A DNA stretch of 64,000 nucleotides from Haberlea rhodopensis. Lineage: Eukaryota > Streptophyta > Magnoliopsida > Lamiales > Gesneriaceae. This document shows positions 48,776 through 58,903 of the stretch, piece by piece. The stretch is taken from the NCBI GenBank assembly GCA_907163345.1, contig CAJQUN010000004.1, positions 9,329,235 to 9,393,234 on the forward strand, read 5' to 3'. The first letter of the stretch is position 1; each line of letters opens with the position of its first letter. Made by a program: the position numbers and the translations under genes. Below the pieces are notes generated by a model. That model had not been told where the DNA came from, made no database searches, and worked only from the letters and a program-made list of their open reading frames with translations.

Positions 48776-50193
48776 TGGAAATAATCAACCTGGAAGATCT
48801 TCATGATCTTGCTGATTCATTTGCGGGATTAAATATCGTAGATATCAAGACAGGAGAGCTTGTACAAAGACCTCCACCACAAGAGAGCTTCGGGTCACAC
48901 AATCCACCCGAAGGAGACCAAAGTATGCCACACAGAGATGATTTCACCTCAGCAACTTTGGATCCCCCAGTTGAAACAAGGAACCGTTCCCGAAGGCCAG
49001 ATATTCATCAGACGCCCTACGGGAAGTCACAGCTAGATCCAATCCATCCATATGGACTTATGCTCAACATGGATATTTTGGATTTCAAAAACAGAGAAAT
49101 TCTTATTGATGAATGGGCTTCAGCAATGAGAATAGCAGCAGGAACACTTGACTTAGGCAAAGAATGGTTCATTTTACTTCTAAAAATGAGTCTGGAAGGA
49201 TCAGTCAAGATTGCCTGGGATCTTGGAGACCCAGGAACCAAGGAAGAAGTTCTAGCCGGAGAGTCCCTGAAAGAGATCATGGACAAGATGGCAAGATTCT
49301 TCAAAATCTGTTTCATCGGAATAAGCTACTTCGAGGGAATGGAGGAAGAAAAGGCTAAGAAATACAGACAAGCTCTAATTAGCCTAGAACTACATGACAT
49401 CTGCTATGTAAATGAGTACATCAAACTCTTTACAGAGTATCGATGGAAGTCAAAGATAGCAGAAAAGGATGCATCGGAGCTGTTCTTTGCCAAAATTCCG
49501 AGTCCATGGAGAGAAATGCTTATCCAGGAATATACACCGCATGCAATTGAGACGGTGTCCAGAAGAATGTCATTTCTTAAAGTAAAGCTGGCAGAGTGGT
49601 GCTACCAAGCAAAGCTCCAGAAAAATTTCAAGAAACTCAGAGGAATCAACAAAATAGCTCCTCTTTGTTGTACGGGAAATGATATCCCTACAATCATTGG
49701 AAACTACCCACAAAGGCGCAAGTTGAAGAAGCACAGAAGTCAACCGTATGCTCGAGGAGGTGGTTCAAGAAGAAGTAGGTCTTCATGGAGACCTAGAAAG
49801 TTCTGGTCAAAACAGAAAGCCCGAAGCTATAGATCGGGGCAAAGATCAGGACCAACAAGGAGTATAATCTCATCGACGGGTTCTAATCAAGCAAGTTCTA
49901 GCAGGGCACCAACGAAGAGAACTTTCAGACGCACGCCTACCCGTGCAAATGAGAGTTTCAGAGATTGTAACTGCTGGACATGCGGAGCAAGAGGACACAT
50001 CTCTACAGATTGTCCAGAAAACCAAAGCCGAGGAGTCAGACAATTCGAGCATACCAAGGAATTTGAGGATGCTGTCTATTTTCAGGATTTGGTACAGGTG
50101 TATCAATTTGAGGATATTCCCTCAGATGAAAGCATCTACGAAGAAGAGATCTATTCTGAAGATGGAGGTGAATCTAGCTCAGAATCAGAGTGA
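48775..50193 (+). CDS. pararetroviral coat protein ORF
   Basis: 472 residues, uninterrupted. The C-terminal third is very Arg/Ser-rich (about 320-390), followed by a CCHC zinc knuckle CWTCGARGHISTDC (about residues 400-413) and an acidic tail rich in E, D and S. This layout (basic nucleic-acid-binding region, zinc knuckle, acidic terminus) is that of caulimovirid capsid proteins, which package the genome. Begins by stop-start overlap with ORF B. No break is seen. Confidence 0.88.
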   Translation: MEIINLEDLHDLADSFAGLNIVDIKTGELVQRPPPQESFGSHNPPEGDQSMPHRDDFTSATLDPPVETRNRSRRPDIHQTPYGKSQLDPIHPYGLMLNMDILDFKNREILIDEWASAMRIAAGTLDLGKEWFILLLKMSLEGSVKIAWDLGDPGTKEEVLAGESLKEIMDKMARFFKICFIGISYFEGMEEEKAKKYRQALISLELHDICYVNEYIKLFTEYRWKSKIAEKDASELFFAKIPSPWREMLIQEYTPHAIETVSRRMSFLKVKLAEWCYQAKLQKNFKKLRGINKIAPLCCTGNDIPTIIGNYPQRRKLKKHRSQPYARGGGSRRSRSSWRPRKFWSKQKARSYRSGQRSGPTRSIISSTGSNQASSSRAPTKRTFRRTPTRANESFRDCNCWTCGARGHISTDCPENQSRGVRQFEHTKEFEDAVYFQDLVQVYQFEDIPSDESIYEEEIYSEDGGESSSESE

Positions 50194-50321
50194 AGGAGAG
50201 TTCCTTCAGCACGTGATTAGAGAAGAACCATCGGGGTTTTTCTCGCATACCACGGTTTCTCATAAAACCCTTATGAGAATCATGAAAGAAGAACCAAAGC
50301 TTCAGATGTATAATTGGAGCA

Positions 50322-51209
50322 ATGGAAAAAGCCATGGATATGATTGGTCTTCGTAGCAGAAAGCATCAGCTTATCCATAGGGTGACAACAGGTGAATTTG
50401 CAATCCCGATGGAATTCACGGGAAACCAGATTGAGATGCAGTTAATCCCCTACAGAGAAATCCAGGAGATTAAGAACAAGGTTAAAAGAGAAGTTGCAAA
50501 CACACTCTCATGGATTCATATTGGAGCCATTCGAGTAATCATCAAAGCAACATTCAAGGAAGTAATTGATTCGCCCCTCAACCTGGCAATCTTTGACAAG
50601 AGAATCCCGAACCTCAAAGATTCTTGTTTGGGAGCAGTAGCAGGAAATCTATATGCAGGAAAGATGGCCTTCAACATCTATCCGAGGATTGCATACAATT
50701 TAGGAGATCAAGACTTCAACAAAGTTCTCACTCTTCATCAAGATTTTAAAAGAGAAGATTTGATGAAAGAAGGGAACAGGCCTTACTCGATTACCTACAA
50801 GGTGTCATACGCACTCTCGAATACTCATCATTCCGAAGTATTCTTGAGAAAGGAATTCATCGAAGTCCCCAGAATCTTCGAAGACTTCGCCAAAGAAGTA
50901 TTGCCGGACATCATTGATACTCCGACAATAGGAGAGATCGACATGAGGATACAAGATCAACCTGTTCTGAACAGAAGCAGGAGCCTCATGATCGAGTCGA
51001 GAAGGATGTCTTTCCAACATGATAGGTTAATCAACAACTATCCAGGGGAAAAACAGAAGGCAGCCTCAAGCAGAATTCAGAAAGTTCCTGATGTATTCCA
51101 AACAATAGGGAAACTGAAATGCCCAGAAGGCTGGAGAGAAGTGCAGATAATTTTTGACATCACCGAGAAGAACAATATCTTCCCCTGCGATGTCCTATAT
51201 TATTTGTAA
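50322..51209 (+). CDS. pararetroviral movement protein ORF
   Basis: 295 residues from 50322. The central part (WIHIGAIRVIIKATF, the IFDKRI segment, then GNLYAGKMAFNIYPRI) matches the 30K-type movement proteins of caulimovirids, which form tubules at plasmodesmata. The TAA at 51207-51209 is followed by another 60 open codons in the same frame (to about 51398), so this stop may be a lesion that cut a longer coding region. The frame opens about 130 bases after the coat ORF. Confidence 0.82.
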   Translation: MEKAMDMIGLRSRKHQLIHRVTTGEFAIPMEFTGNQIEMQLIPYREIQEIKNKVKREVANTLSWIHIGAIRVIIKATFKEVIDSPLNLAIFDKRIPNLKDSCLGAVAGNLYAGKMAFNIYPRIAYNLGDQDFNKVLTLHQDFKREDLMKEGNRPYSITYKVSYALSNTHHSEVFLRKEFIEVPRIFEDFAKEVLPDIIDTPTIGEIDMRIQDQPVLNRSRSLMIESRRMSFQHDRLINNYPGEKQKAASSRIQKVPDVFQTIGKLKCPEGWREVQIIFDITEKNNIFPCDVLYYL

Positions 51210-52018
51210 CAAACTACAGTTGGCAAATTTCAAGGAAACCTTCAAATTGGTGAAATTAATCTCACAATTGAAGGAATTGCCGGACGAATCCCCGAACAGC
51301 TTACTCTATGGATTGAATTTCTCGAGGAACATAAACCTTGGGAAAGATTGCAAGATAGAATGGAATCCACAGTCGACGGGAAGAGATACCGAATTCGATG
51401 ACCACCAGTCCATTCTCAATATACATCTCCATTGAGATGTTATATGAGAAGTACCGGGCATAATATTTTGCAGCCTACATTGACTCAGGAGCTGGAATAT
51501 GCACTGCCAGACGAGAAATCTTCCCAAAAGACGTTGGTGAGAAATTACCAGCCATTGCTGGAAGAGACTTTTCCAAACGGATCCTTATTCTTAATGAAGG
51601 AATCCGAGGAGCGGAAATAATTATCGGCGGAGCAGGCGGTACCCCATGGTACAAAGTCAAAACTCCACCTATATATTTACATGATACATGTGCAGATATG
51701 TTGTTAGGAAACAATTTCCTACAAACGTTCAAGACATTTACTCAAGAGAATGAAACGCGAAGACTTATTTTCACAACTCTGTGTGATCATAAGATTATGG
51801 TACAGCGATTACGGGAGGCGTTTCACAGAAAATTCGCTATTCGTTTTCGCAACAAGCGTGGTGATGACGGAAAACTTCGACACCCAAAGATGAAAGATCA
51901 GCGGAAATTTGGAGAAGCGATTCTTCAGTTCCGACAACAAGGGCCTAGTGAAAGGACTCTCAAACTTTTGACTGGGTTAATAACATGTCTTTCAGAGAGC
52001 AGGATGAGAAAAGAGTAA
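51210..52018 (+). pseudogene. pararetroviral aspartic protease region, broken
   Basis: The active-site motif DSGAG is encoded near 51480-51494, and the downstream MLLGNNFL segment (from 51698) completes a retropepsin-like domain. Breaks: the upstream frame stops near 51398; the protease frame has a TAA about 10 codons before DSGAG, at about 51458; and it ends at 52018, out of frame with the RT region, which opens at 51985. In relatives, protease and RT share one ORF, so at least two disabling changes cluster here. Confidence 0.75.
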
Positions 52019-53502
52019 CTCCAGAAACCCTGTTGCTACTGAAAAATGCTTTACGAGAAGAAGTTCCACAACCTGAATCTACCCTCGAAGAGCGAATCAC
52101 TCTAGAGGATGTAAAAAGGAAGATTCATAGGAACTACAACGAGGATCCACTGGCATGGTGGAACAAAAATGAGCTCAGAGCTACTTTGAAGGTGAAGACT
52201 GGAAAAGAGAATGAGTTTGTTAGGTACATGCCGATCCCCATGAACCAGGAAGATCGAAAGGATATGCAGATCATACTTAAGGAGCATCTTGACCTTAAGT
52301 TAATCTCAGCAGTTATTTCTCCATACAGCAGCCCAGGATTTCTGGTAAGGAATCATGAAGAAATTAAACGAGGAAAGCCGAGATTGGTGATCAACTATAA
52401 AGGGATCAACGAAATCTTGGAGTTCGATGGATATTTTATCCCAAGCAGAGAACATTTGGTAAATAGTATCAAGAATGCCAAAGTATTCTCTAAATTCGAT
52501 TGCAAGTCTGGATTCTACCAGATTAAAATGGAGGAAGCAAGCAGAAAGTTCACGGCATTCTCCACACCACAAGGACATTATATCTGGAATGTCATGCCAA
52601 TGGGATTAGCAAATGCTCCCCAGATATATCAGAGGAAGATGGATAATCTTTTCAAGAATTACTTCAGCTTCATGTTCGTGTACATTGACGACATCCTCAT
52701 AGCGTCAAAAAACATGAAAGAACATATTAAGCATCTGGAAATCTTTTCAGACGTTTGTTACAAGGAAAGATTGGTGCTTTCCGAAAAGAAAGCAGTAATT
52801 GCTACAAGACAGATCGAGTTCCTAGGAATAGAGATCGATGAATCTGGAATCATCCTGCAAAATCATATTGTTGAAAAAGTACAAGGATATCAGGATGACC
52901 TCAAGGATTTAAAACAACTTCAGAGCTTTTTAGGAGTTGTTAATTTTGCTGGGATGTTTATCAACAATCTAGCAAACCATAGGAAGGTGTTCAGTCCGCT
53001 ACTCAAAAAGGATGTTAAATTTGAGTGGAATGACGATCATAGACGAGCTGTCAAACAACTGAAGGAGGTTTGCAGGCAACTACCAAAGCTTGCAATACCA
53101 AACGACGAGGATGAACTGGTATTATACACAGATGCCAGTGATCATTGGTGGGCGGCAGTTCTCATGAAAATTACAACAGAAGGAGAAGTGCCATGCAGAT
53201 ATTGCAGTGGGCTATTCGATAACAACGAAGTTATCAGATGGCACATCAACGAAAAGGAATTCTTTGCTGTTCGAAAGGCTTTTAAGAAATGGCCACTTTT
53301 TCTACTGGCAAAGAAATTTATCTTGAAAATAGATAATACGAGTGTCAAAGCCTTTTTAAAAAATAAATTGAATCAAAACCAGAAAAAGGCTAGAATTTTA
53401 AGATGGCAAGCTGAATGCCAATATTATGATTATGATATTGTCATTATAAAATCTGATAAAAATATTCTTGCAGATTTTTTGACAAGAGATGGAAGCAAGT
53501 GA
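51985..53502 (+). CDS. pararetroviral reverse transcriptase and RNase H
   Basis: 505 codons, uninterrupted. RT motifs include KPRLVINYK, the FDCKSGFYQIKM block and the catalytic YIDD at 52681-52692. The RNase H part carries the LYTDAS start (from about 53125), the EKEFFAV helix and the terminal DFLTRDG. These enzymes copy the pregenomic RNA into DNA. No integrase follows, which separates this element from gypsy retrotransposons. The N-terminal end overlaps the protease frame out of phase. Confidence 0.93.
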   Translation: MSFREQDEKRVTPETLLLLKNALREEVPQPESTLEERITLEDVKRKIHRNYNEDPLAWWNKNELRATLKVKTGKENEFVRYMPIPMNQEDRKDMQIILKEHLDLKLISAVISPYSSPGFLVRNHEEIKRGKPRLVINYKGINEILEFDGYFIPSREHLVNSIKNAKVFSKFDCKSGFYQIKMEEASRKFTAFSTPQGHYIWNVMPMGLANAPQIYQRKMDNLFKNYFSFMFVYIDDILIASKNMKEHIKHLEIFSDVCYKERLVLSEKKAVIATRQIEFLGIEIDESGIILQNHIVEKVQGYQDDLKDLKQLQSFLGVVNFAGMFINNLANHRKVFSPLLKKDVKFEWNDDHRRAVKQLKEVCRQLPKLAIPNDEDELVLYTDASDHWWAAVLMKITTEGEVPCRYCSGLFDNNEVIRWHINEKEFFAVRKAFKKWPLFLLAKKFILKIDNTSVKAFLKNKLNQNQKKARILRWQAECQYYDYDIVIIKSDKNILADFLTRDGSK

Positions 53503-54649
53503 AGCTAATTCCATCATCACGAGATCAAAGCACCTCCGAGAAAATCTGGAGGAGCTAGACAAAAAGATCAACGGCCTGGTGATTAATTCTTAGGTTGCGG
53601 GTCAAGTACAGGAACTGGATCTCACGAAGGTCCAACAAGCTATGAAGGCTACAATGCAGGCTCACACCTGTTTATGGGACAGTCTTTATATTCCCCTCCG
53701 ACGGGATGCTTCATCGGTGAAGCTAAAGTCGTGTTTCAGAGAGCCGGGCTCATCAACCGGGGTGGAGGATTCAAGTACCGCCACTACAGGTCCTAGTATT
53801 GATCCTTTCGAGGAAGATACAGAAGGAAAAATTGATTCCAAGGTATCGGGGATATCGGAAGAATCAAGCCAACCCAGCACCTCAGGGGTTAAAGAGGGAG
53901 AGATTAATCTTAGGCCATCGGCGGGCAAATCTAAGGTTAATACTAACGAGAATATTGTTTCTCCAACTTCCCCTTTGCAGGAATATCAAAGATCATGGGA
54001 GAAACTTTGTACAAGAATGGGTATAATTCCTGGAAAAATTACAGCCGATTGGTCAGGAAAATACCCAAGAATGTGGATGCATCCTGGTGTCAAACCAGAA
54101 AGTGTTCGTGAGTGGTTTGATTTTGGCTGCCTAGCCTCAGTCTTTACCACATCACCGAGTTTCCCGGAAATCGCAAAATTACCGGATTGGATCTCTGAAG
54201 GAGTGTATGACTCATGGCAAAATAATCATACACTGGGACGAGGAGATGTTCTAGAGCTGAAATTCATAACTGCAGCCCCAGAAATCACAGGAAAAGGCCT
54301 TCACCCTAGCTTTCATTTTGTAAAGTTACAGAGGCCTAACTGGAAGGCGATGGATCAAATAAAACCACCGCCCGAAGGAACAACACTAGTTTCCCCGCTC
54401 ACAGAAGATGACATTACAACCCGAAGAGCTTGGGGATTATGGGTCTGTCTCACGGAGATGGACAAAGTCAAGTATCCGTTCAAAATATTCCAGAAAACAG
54501 CGAACGGATCATTCATGGTTAACGCCATGACAAGCCATACTACAAAATTTGCCGAGGACATCTTTGTAAAGAAGAGGCAGATATTATGGGAAAACAGATT
54601 CCGGCAACCAAAGAAACCAGCCGGAAGTTCTGCAACATGGCTCATGTAG
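53489..54649 (+). pseudogene. pararetroviral transactivator-like ORF with premature stop
   Basis: The ATG at 53489 overlaps the end of the RT ORF, and the frame runs 386 codons to 54649 except for a TAG at 53591-53593. After the stop the first ATG is at 53642, giving 335 residues. The N-terminal part is Ser/Thr-rich and acidic. The C-terminal 230 residues, with many Trp and aromatic residues (DWSGKYPRMW, WFDFGCLASV), sit where caulimovirids encode the transactivator/viroplasmin. A Cys-containing frame at 54586-54807 overlaps its end and may be a continuation lost to a frame change. Confidence 0.72.
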
Positions 54650-54799
54650 GACGATGGCAGGACTACATCTGTCCGAGCTGTCCAGAGCAGAAAGAGCCAT
54701 TGTTCAGGAAAGGGTTCCCTGTCAAACGGGACCAAAAGAAAGAGGACAAAGCAGGACCGGGCAAACGTGGAAGATTCCCACGCGGACTGCAAAAACCAA

Positions 54800-55014
54800 A
54801 TCTTTAGGGACCACAGGGAGACAAGAGCCATGTGACTATGACGAGGACCACTACGATTTGAAAAAGAAAACAAAATGGTAGGACCACTCTTCGGCCGAAA
54901 GTCGAAGGGACCACAAGATACCAAACAAGAGAGAAGACGCAGGCAATGACGTCTGATTCTAAACAAGAATTGAAGTCCGGATTTCACATCCACCTCCAGA
55001 CTTCTATAAATACC
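54800..55014 (+). promoter_or_regulatory. pararetroviral pregenomic promoter
   Basis: TATA box CTATAAATA at 55004-55012. Upstream are two TGACG (as-1-like) motifs at about 54839 and 54947 (the latter TGACGT) and four copies of GGACCAC at 54808, 54845 (one base different), 54881 and 54908. This resembles the full-length transcript promoters of caulimovirids. Confidence 0.75.
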
Positions 55015-55039
55015 AAGGCATTCAGGAAGCTAAGGACAT

Positions 55040-55538
55040 CGAAAATTCTCCATAGTTTTCTGAGAAATAAATTTAGAGTCTCCAAGCTTTGTAATATTTC
55101 AACTTTCGTAGCTTGGTAATCTTTCTTTCTTTTATTTCTTTTGTAATCATTTGTAATATTGTTCTGTTGGTTTTAAGTTTATGTGTTTTGAGTCAAGCCT
55201 CATCTATATGAGAGGCTAAACAAGTCCGTCTCCTCCCAAAAGGAGACGTTTTAATGTAATAGATGTTATAAGTATTCCAGAATAAAAATAAGGCTGTTGC
55301 CCAGCTATCTCCCAGATTTCTTTAAATCTTTTTTATATCTTGAATATACCTTACGCCCTAAGGTAGGAAACGAATTAGGGCTGTGCTGTGCGGTTTCTGA
55401 AGGAGTCGGATAACTGGCAGACTAACCTCGCCCGTGTGCTGAGGTTGGATGGTGATGAGCCATTCGTAAAACAGTCTGGAGGCAGTAAGTTTTCGACTGG
55501 TGGAAGTTGCGACCCACCTCACCCGGTGCCGTTATGGT
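55040..55538 (+). promoter_or_regulatory. pararetroviral leader and polyadenylation region
   Basis: AATAAA at 55066-55071 and again at 55281-55286 could serve 3' end formation. Two clear hairpins occur: GCCTCATCTATATGAGAGGC at about 55197-55216, and GTCTCCT with AGGAGAC at about 55229-55248. There is no long ORF. The region continues across the circular junction to the primer binding site. Confidence 0.6.
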
Positions 55539-56866
55539 CAAAATGGTATTTTTCAGTTTGCTAAAATTTTATTGTAATACGGAAGCATGTTGGGCCTTTT
55601 ATTTATTTTTAACATGATCTTCAAATCGGGTTGAATTATAATTAGACGAACGTTATATAAACCGTGAGTCCTTTGCAAAAGTATGCTCTTGGGATTCATC
55701 TCGAGATGACAGAAACTGAAGGATCTCATGTTCATATAATGTTTCTGTTTGATAAATATTAGGATGAAAATGATGATGAATAGTATATTGTGGCATATTT
55801 TGTTCTTTAAACATTTTCTAGGGCTAAGAATGCAAATTTATTAAAGATTGGTTGGACCGCGTGGACCGCTTGGACCACATGGACCACATGGGGTTATTAT
55901 GGTCATTTCAACCTAGAATGGACTTATGTCAACTAATGTTTTTTCGCTGGACTAGGATAGATATGTTTCACCAAAGTGTACCGGCCCCAGTAATTTTCCC
56001 TTTAAAATAATTAGTTTTTGGGATTTTGGCCATTGGGCCATGCATTTTAATTTTGAAAATGAGTCTAATTGCCTCTTTGTACAAAACTCTAAATGCATAC
56101 AAAACTCTAAATGCAAATTGCCCTACACATAATTTGTAAAACTCTAATTATGGATGATAGAATAATGGAATCAGTCAAAAGATTTGATTTTTTAAAAAAT
56201 CATTTTACTGTAAAGTATGCTAAAAAGATTAGCAAAGTCTAGGTTAAATCGGTTTTAGCATGATAATCGGCCGATTTGGTTTTCTCCAAAATAATTCGAT
56301 TATTTCGTTTTGGTCTATTCGGTTAGGTCGGTAACCGAATAGATCGAATTTACCGACCTAACCGAATGCTCACCCCTACTCACATCATTTCTATATTATT
56401 TATAGTACAATTAAAATCTATTATTCGGTCGCTCTCCTAATAACGATAATTATTGTTCTCCGAACAATATATTTTAGAGAATGAAAAATGAAAATGAATT
56501 ATTACTATTTTATCATAAGATATTGAATTCGAAAATGAACCAAATATTACCTCTATATTTAAAAATATTTTATAATAGTATGAATTCATTAAAAATTACT
56601 TATACTATTTCAAAGAATTAAAAATATCTAACATTTAAGTTGACGACTTAACAAATTTAATAAATAGCTTAATAAAACTTAGTCGTAAAGCGCGATGCGC
56701 TAACTCCATACGTAAAATTTTCATCGGTACACGACTTAATAAAATTTAGTGCACAACTTAATAAAACTTAATGCATTTTAAAACGCCACCCAAAATCTCA
56801 ATACGTCAGTTCGCAGTCGAAGCGGCAACACACAAAAAAAAAGGAGCATTATATGACTTAACCTAT

Positions 56867-57045
56867 AATGTATACGGCTCTCAATTGACGGGTCTTTCTT
56901 CAACGGTATGTTCGGCTTCAGGACTTTGGACAGTGCTCGATCGGACCGTCAAAAGTTCAACATCCTTCCAAGGATCTCGACCTTGGTCCTCTTCACATTG
57001 TAGAATTTTTTGATAGAATCCCAGCTGAGTGCTCATTTAGGGTAC
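56867..57045. other. spacer before the Helitron genes
   Basis: A short region with balanced composition, followed by a poly-T/poly-A run at 57047-57070. I could not find a TC-type Helitron 5' end here. Confidence 0.35.
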
Positions 57046-57090
57046 TGTTTTTTTTAAAAAAAAAAAAAACATTACCAATATCTTACTATT

Positions 57091-58894
57091 TTGAGACTTT
57101 TAGAAAACAGAGAACTTAGACGAGAGTTGTTGATAAAGATTCAAAACATTCTTGATCAGTACAATCCATTTGTTCACGTGTTTAGACAAATTGGTCAGCG
57201 TCAGGACATTCCTACATGTAGACTAATCATCAAACAACAAAAACCCTATCAATATAGTCTTCCAACAACATCTGAAGTCGCAGCAGTTATTGTGGACAAT
57301 GACGGTATGCAAAGCTTGAATGGTAGGGATATTGTTGAAGGTGTCAATGGGCGTCTTACAAATATTCAAGACATAGCTGGCTATTACGATCCTTTACAAT
57401 ATCCCCTTCTTCTACCATATGGTACATATGGTTGGGATATTAATAGTCATAATCTTGATGGAACTCGACTGGCATGCTTAGATTTTTATGCCTTCGTCTT
57501 ACATGTTAGCAACAATGCAAAGAAAGCAATATACTGAAAATATGAATATAATTATACATAAATTATATTTCAAATATATTACTAATTTCATGGTTTAAAC
57601 AAAATTTTATATAGATAAGAAGAAATTCTTCATCATTATTGCTGCGTGGAGGTCGCTTATTACAACAATATGTTGTTGATAATTATGTGAAGATCGAAAC
57701 ACATAGTCTGCGATGGATACGAACAAATCAATATAATATCCGATCAGAACTTTATCAAGGGCTATAAGATTGTTTAGATGGAGGTGAAAATAATGCAGGT
57801 CTATTGGACTAACTATCAATACATCATGTTTGTTAATATAATTGCTTTTAATTTATTACATGCTTATAACAATAACATAATGCAGGAAATATTGGTCATA
57901 GTTTTATACTTCCCTCATCCTTCATCGGTAGTCTACGTGATATGTACCAAAGATATCAAGATGCCATGACTTTGGTCCAAACATATGGAAAACCAGACAT
58001 AATGTTGACAATGACATGCAATCCACACTGGAACGAGATAAAGGAACAACTATTGCCTGGCCAACAATCTCAGGACCGTCCAGATATAATAACAAGGGTA
58101 TTCAGAGCAAAATTTGAAGAGTTTAAAAAAGATATTGTGGAGAGAGGTGTATTAGGAAAGGTTCTCTCATATTCATATGTCATTGAATTTTAAAAAAAAA
58201 GGGTTACCTCATGTTCACATGTTGGTAATATTTGAAAACATTGATAAGCTGCATACTCCCGATGATTTCGATTCAATCGTGCGTGCTGAAATACCATCAA
58301 AAACCGAGGAACCCAAACTTTATGAATCAGTTACCCACCACATGATACATGGACCATGTGGATTACTCAATCCTAATAGTTCATGTATGTCAGATGGTAA
58401 TTGTAAAAAGAAATTTCCCAAACCATTTGCACCATACACTACTCAAAGGAAATGATTCATACCCTATATATTGGAGACGTGAAGGTGCTCCACTGCCGAT
58501 AACCACCAATGGTCAAGTAATGGTTGATAATGGCTGGGTTGTCCCGTACAATCCATGGCTCTTGATGAAGTATGATTGCCATATAAATGTTGAAGTATGC
58601 GGTGGGATAAAATGTGTCAAATATATATATAAATATATTCATAAAGGACCTGACAGAGTGGCATTGGAATTACGTAATAGGCACAACTCTGATGAAATAC
58701 AACAATACGTAGATGGAAGGTGGATTTGCGCACCCGATGCACTATGGCGAATTTATTCCTTTGAAATTAGCCGGATGTATCCTTCGGTAATCAGATTGCA
58801 AGTACATTTACCAAATCATCAACAAATTACTTTCAACTCAATTCAACGTGATATACTTGCAAATGATGACAACTCAAGGACCATGCTCACATAA
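57091..58894 (+). pseudogene. Helitron Rep (HUH nuclease) region, broken
   Basis: The homology includes YDPLQYPLLLPYG, the TLVQTYGKPDIMLTMTCNP segment, the two-His motif GLPHVHML (about 58202-58225) and a tyrosine motif KYIYKYIHKG (near 58617-58646), all typical of plant Helitron Rep domains that nick and join DNA. Probable introns at about 57538-57610 and 57796-57887 fit GT/AG edges. Breaks include a TAA at about 57765, a frame change in the A-run at 58191, another near 58450 and a TAA at about 58892. Confidence 0.85.
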
Positions 58895-58903
58895 TTTTTT
58901 GAC

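Larger units (their letters stand above)
48001..55549 (+). mobile_element. endogenous caulimovirid (plant pararetrovirus), one genome unit
   Basis: The primer site TGGTATCAGAGCC at 48006-48018 matches the tRNA-Met site of caulimovirids. The 11-mer CAAAATGGTAT occurs at 48001-48011 and at 55539-55549, so the copy spans one circular unit (about 7.54 kb) opened at the primer site. Gene order is small ORF, coiled-coil ORF, zinc-knuckle coat ORF, movement ORF, protease-RT-RNase H, transactivator-like ORF, then promoter and leader. Coat before movement, a separate 3' transactivator-like ORF and the absence of an integrase point to the cavemovirus/solendovirus part of the family. Genus needs an RT tree. 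Several stops and frame changes make it unlikely to be active as it stands. Confidence 0.93.
47679..56000. mobile_element. element with inverted ends and perfect 9-bp duplication, carrying a pararetrovirus
   Basis: TTTAAAATA occurs at 47670-47678 and 56001-56009. The left end GGGAAAATTACATGAAAGTC plus CACTTTGGTGA is matched inverted by TCACCAAAGTG plus TACCGGCCCCAGTAATTTTCCC at the right. A 9-bp duplication suits a Mutator-type element. The viral genome lies inside, so either a MITE was the viral integration site or the virus was carried with it. Confidence 0.75.
47476..56378. mobile_element. hAT-like MITE, itself interrupted
   Basis: The ends TAGGGATGAGCA (left) and TGCTCACCCCTA (right) are inverted. 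The flanks CTCACATT (47468-47475) and CTCACATC (56379-56386) match at 7 of 8 bases. Adjacent sequence on both sides is made of AACCGAATT/TTCGGTTCGG words, as in many plant non-autonomous hAT elements. It is split by the element at 47679-56000. Confidence 0.75.
47305..56866. mobile_element. second copy of the 1-kb inverted-repeat element, split by nested insertions
   Basis: The left part (about 47305-47475) and right part (56379-about 56866) align in order with 46180-46330 and 46330-47080 of the intact relative. The sequence resumes exactly across the inserted 8.9 kb (ACTCACATT... left, CTCACATCATTT right). The right end reads ATTATATGACTTA, the diverged terminal motif. Confidence 0.65.

Noticed and set aside
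48001..55549. Calling the RT element a gypsy retrotransposon
   Set aside because: No LTRs, no integrase, tRNA-Met primer site at the unit end, a 30K-type movement protein and a caulimovirid-style leader.
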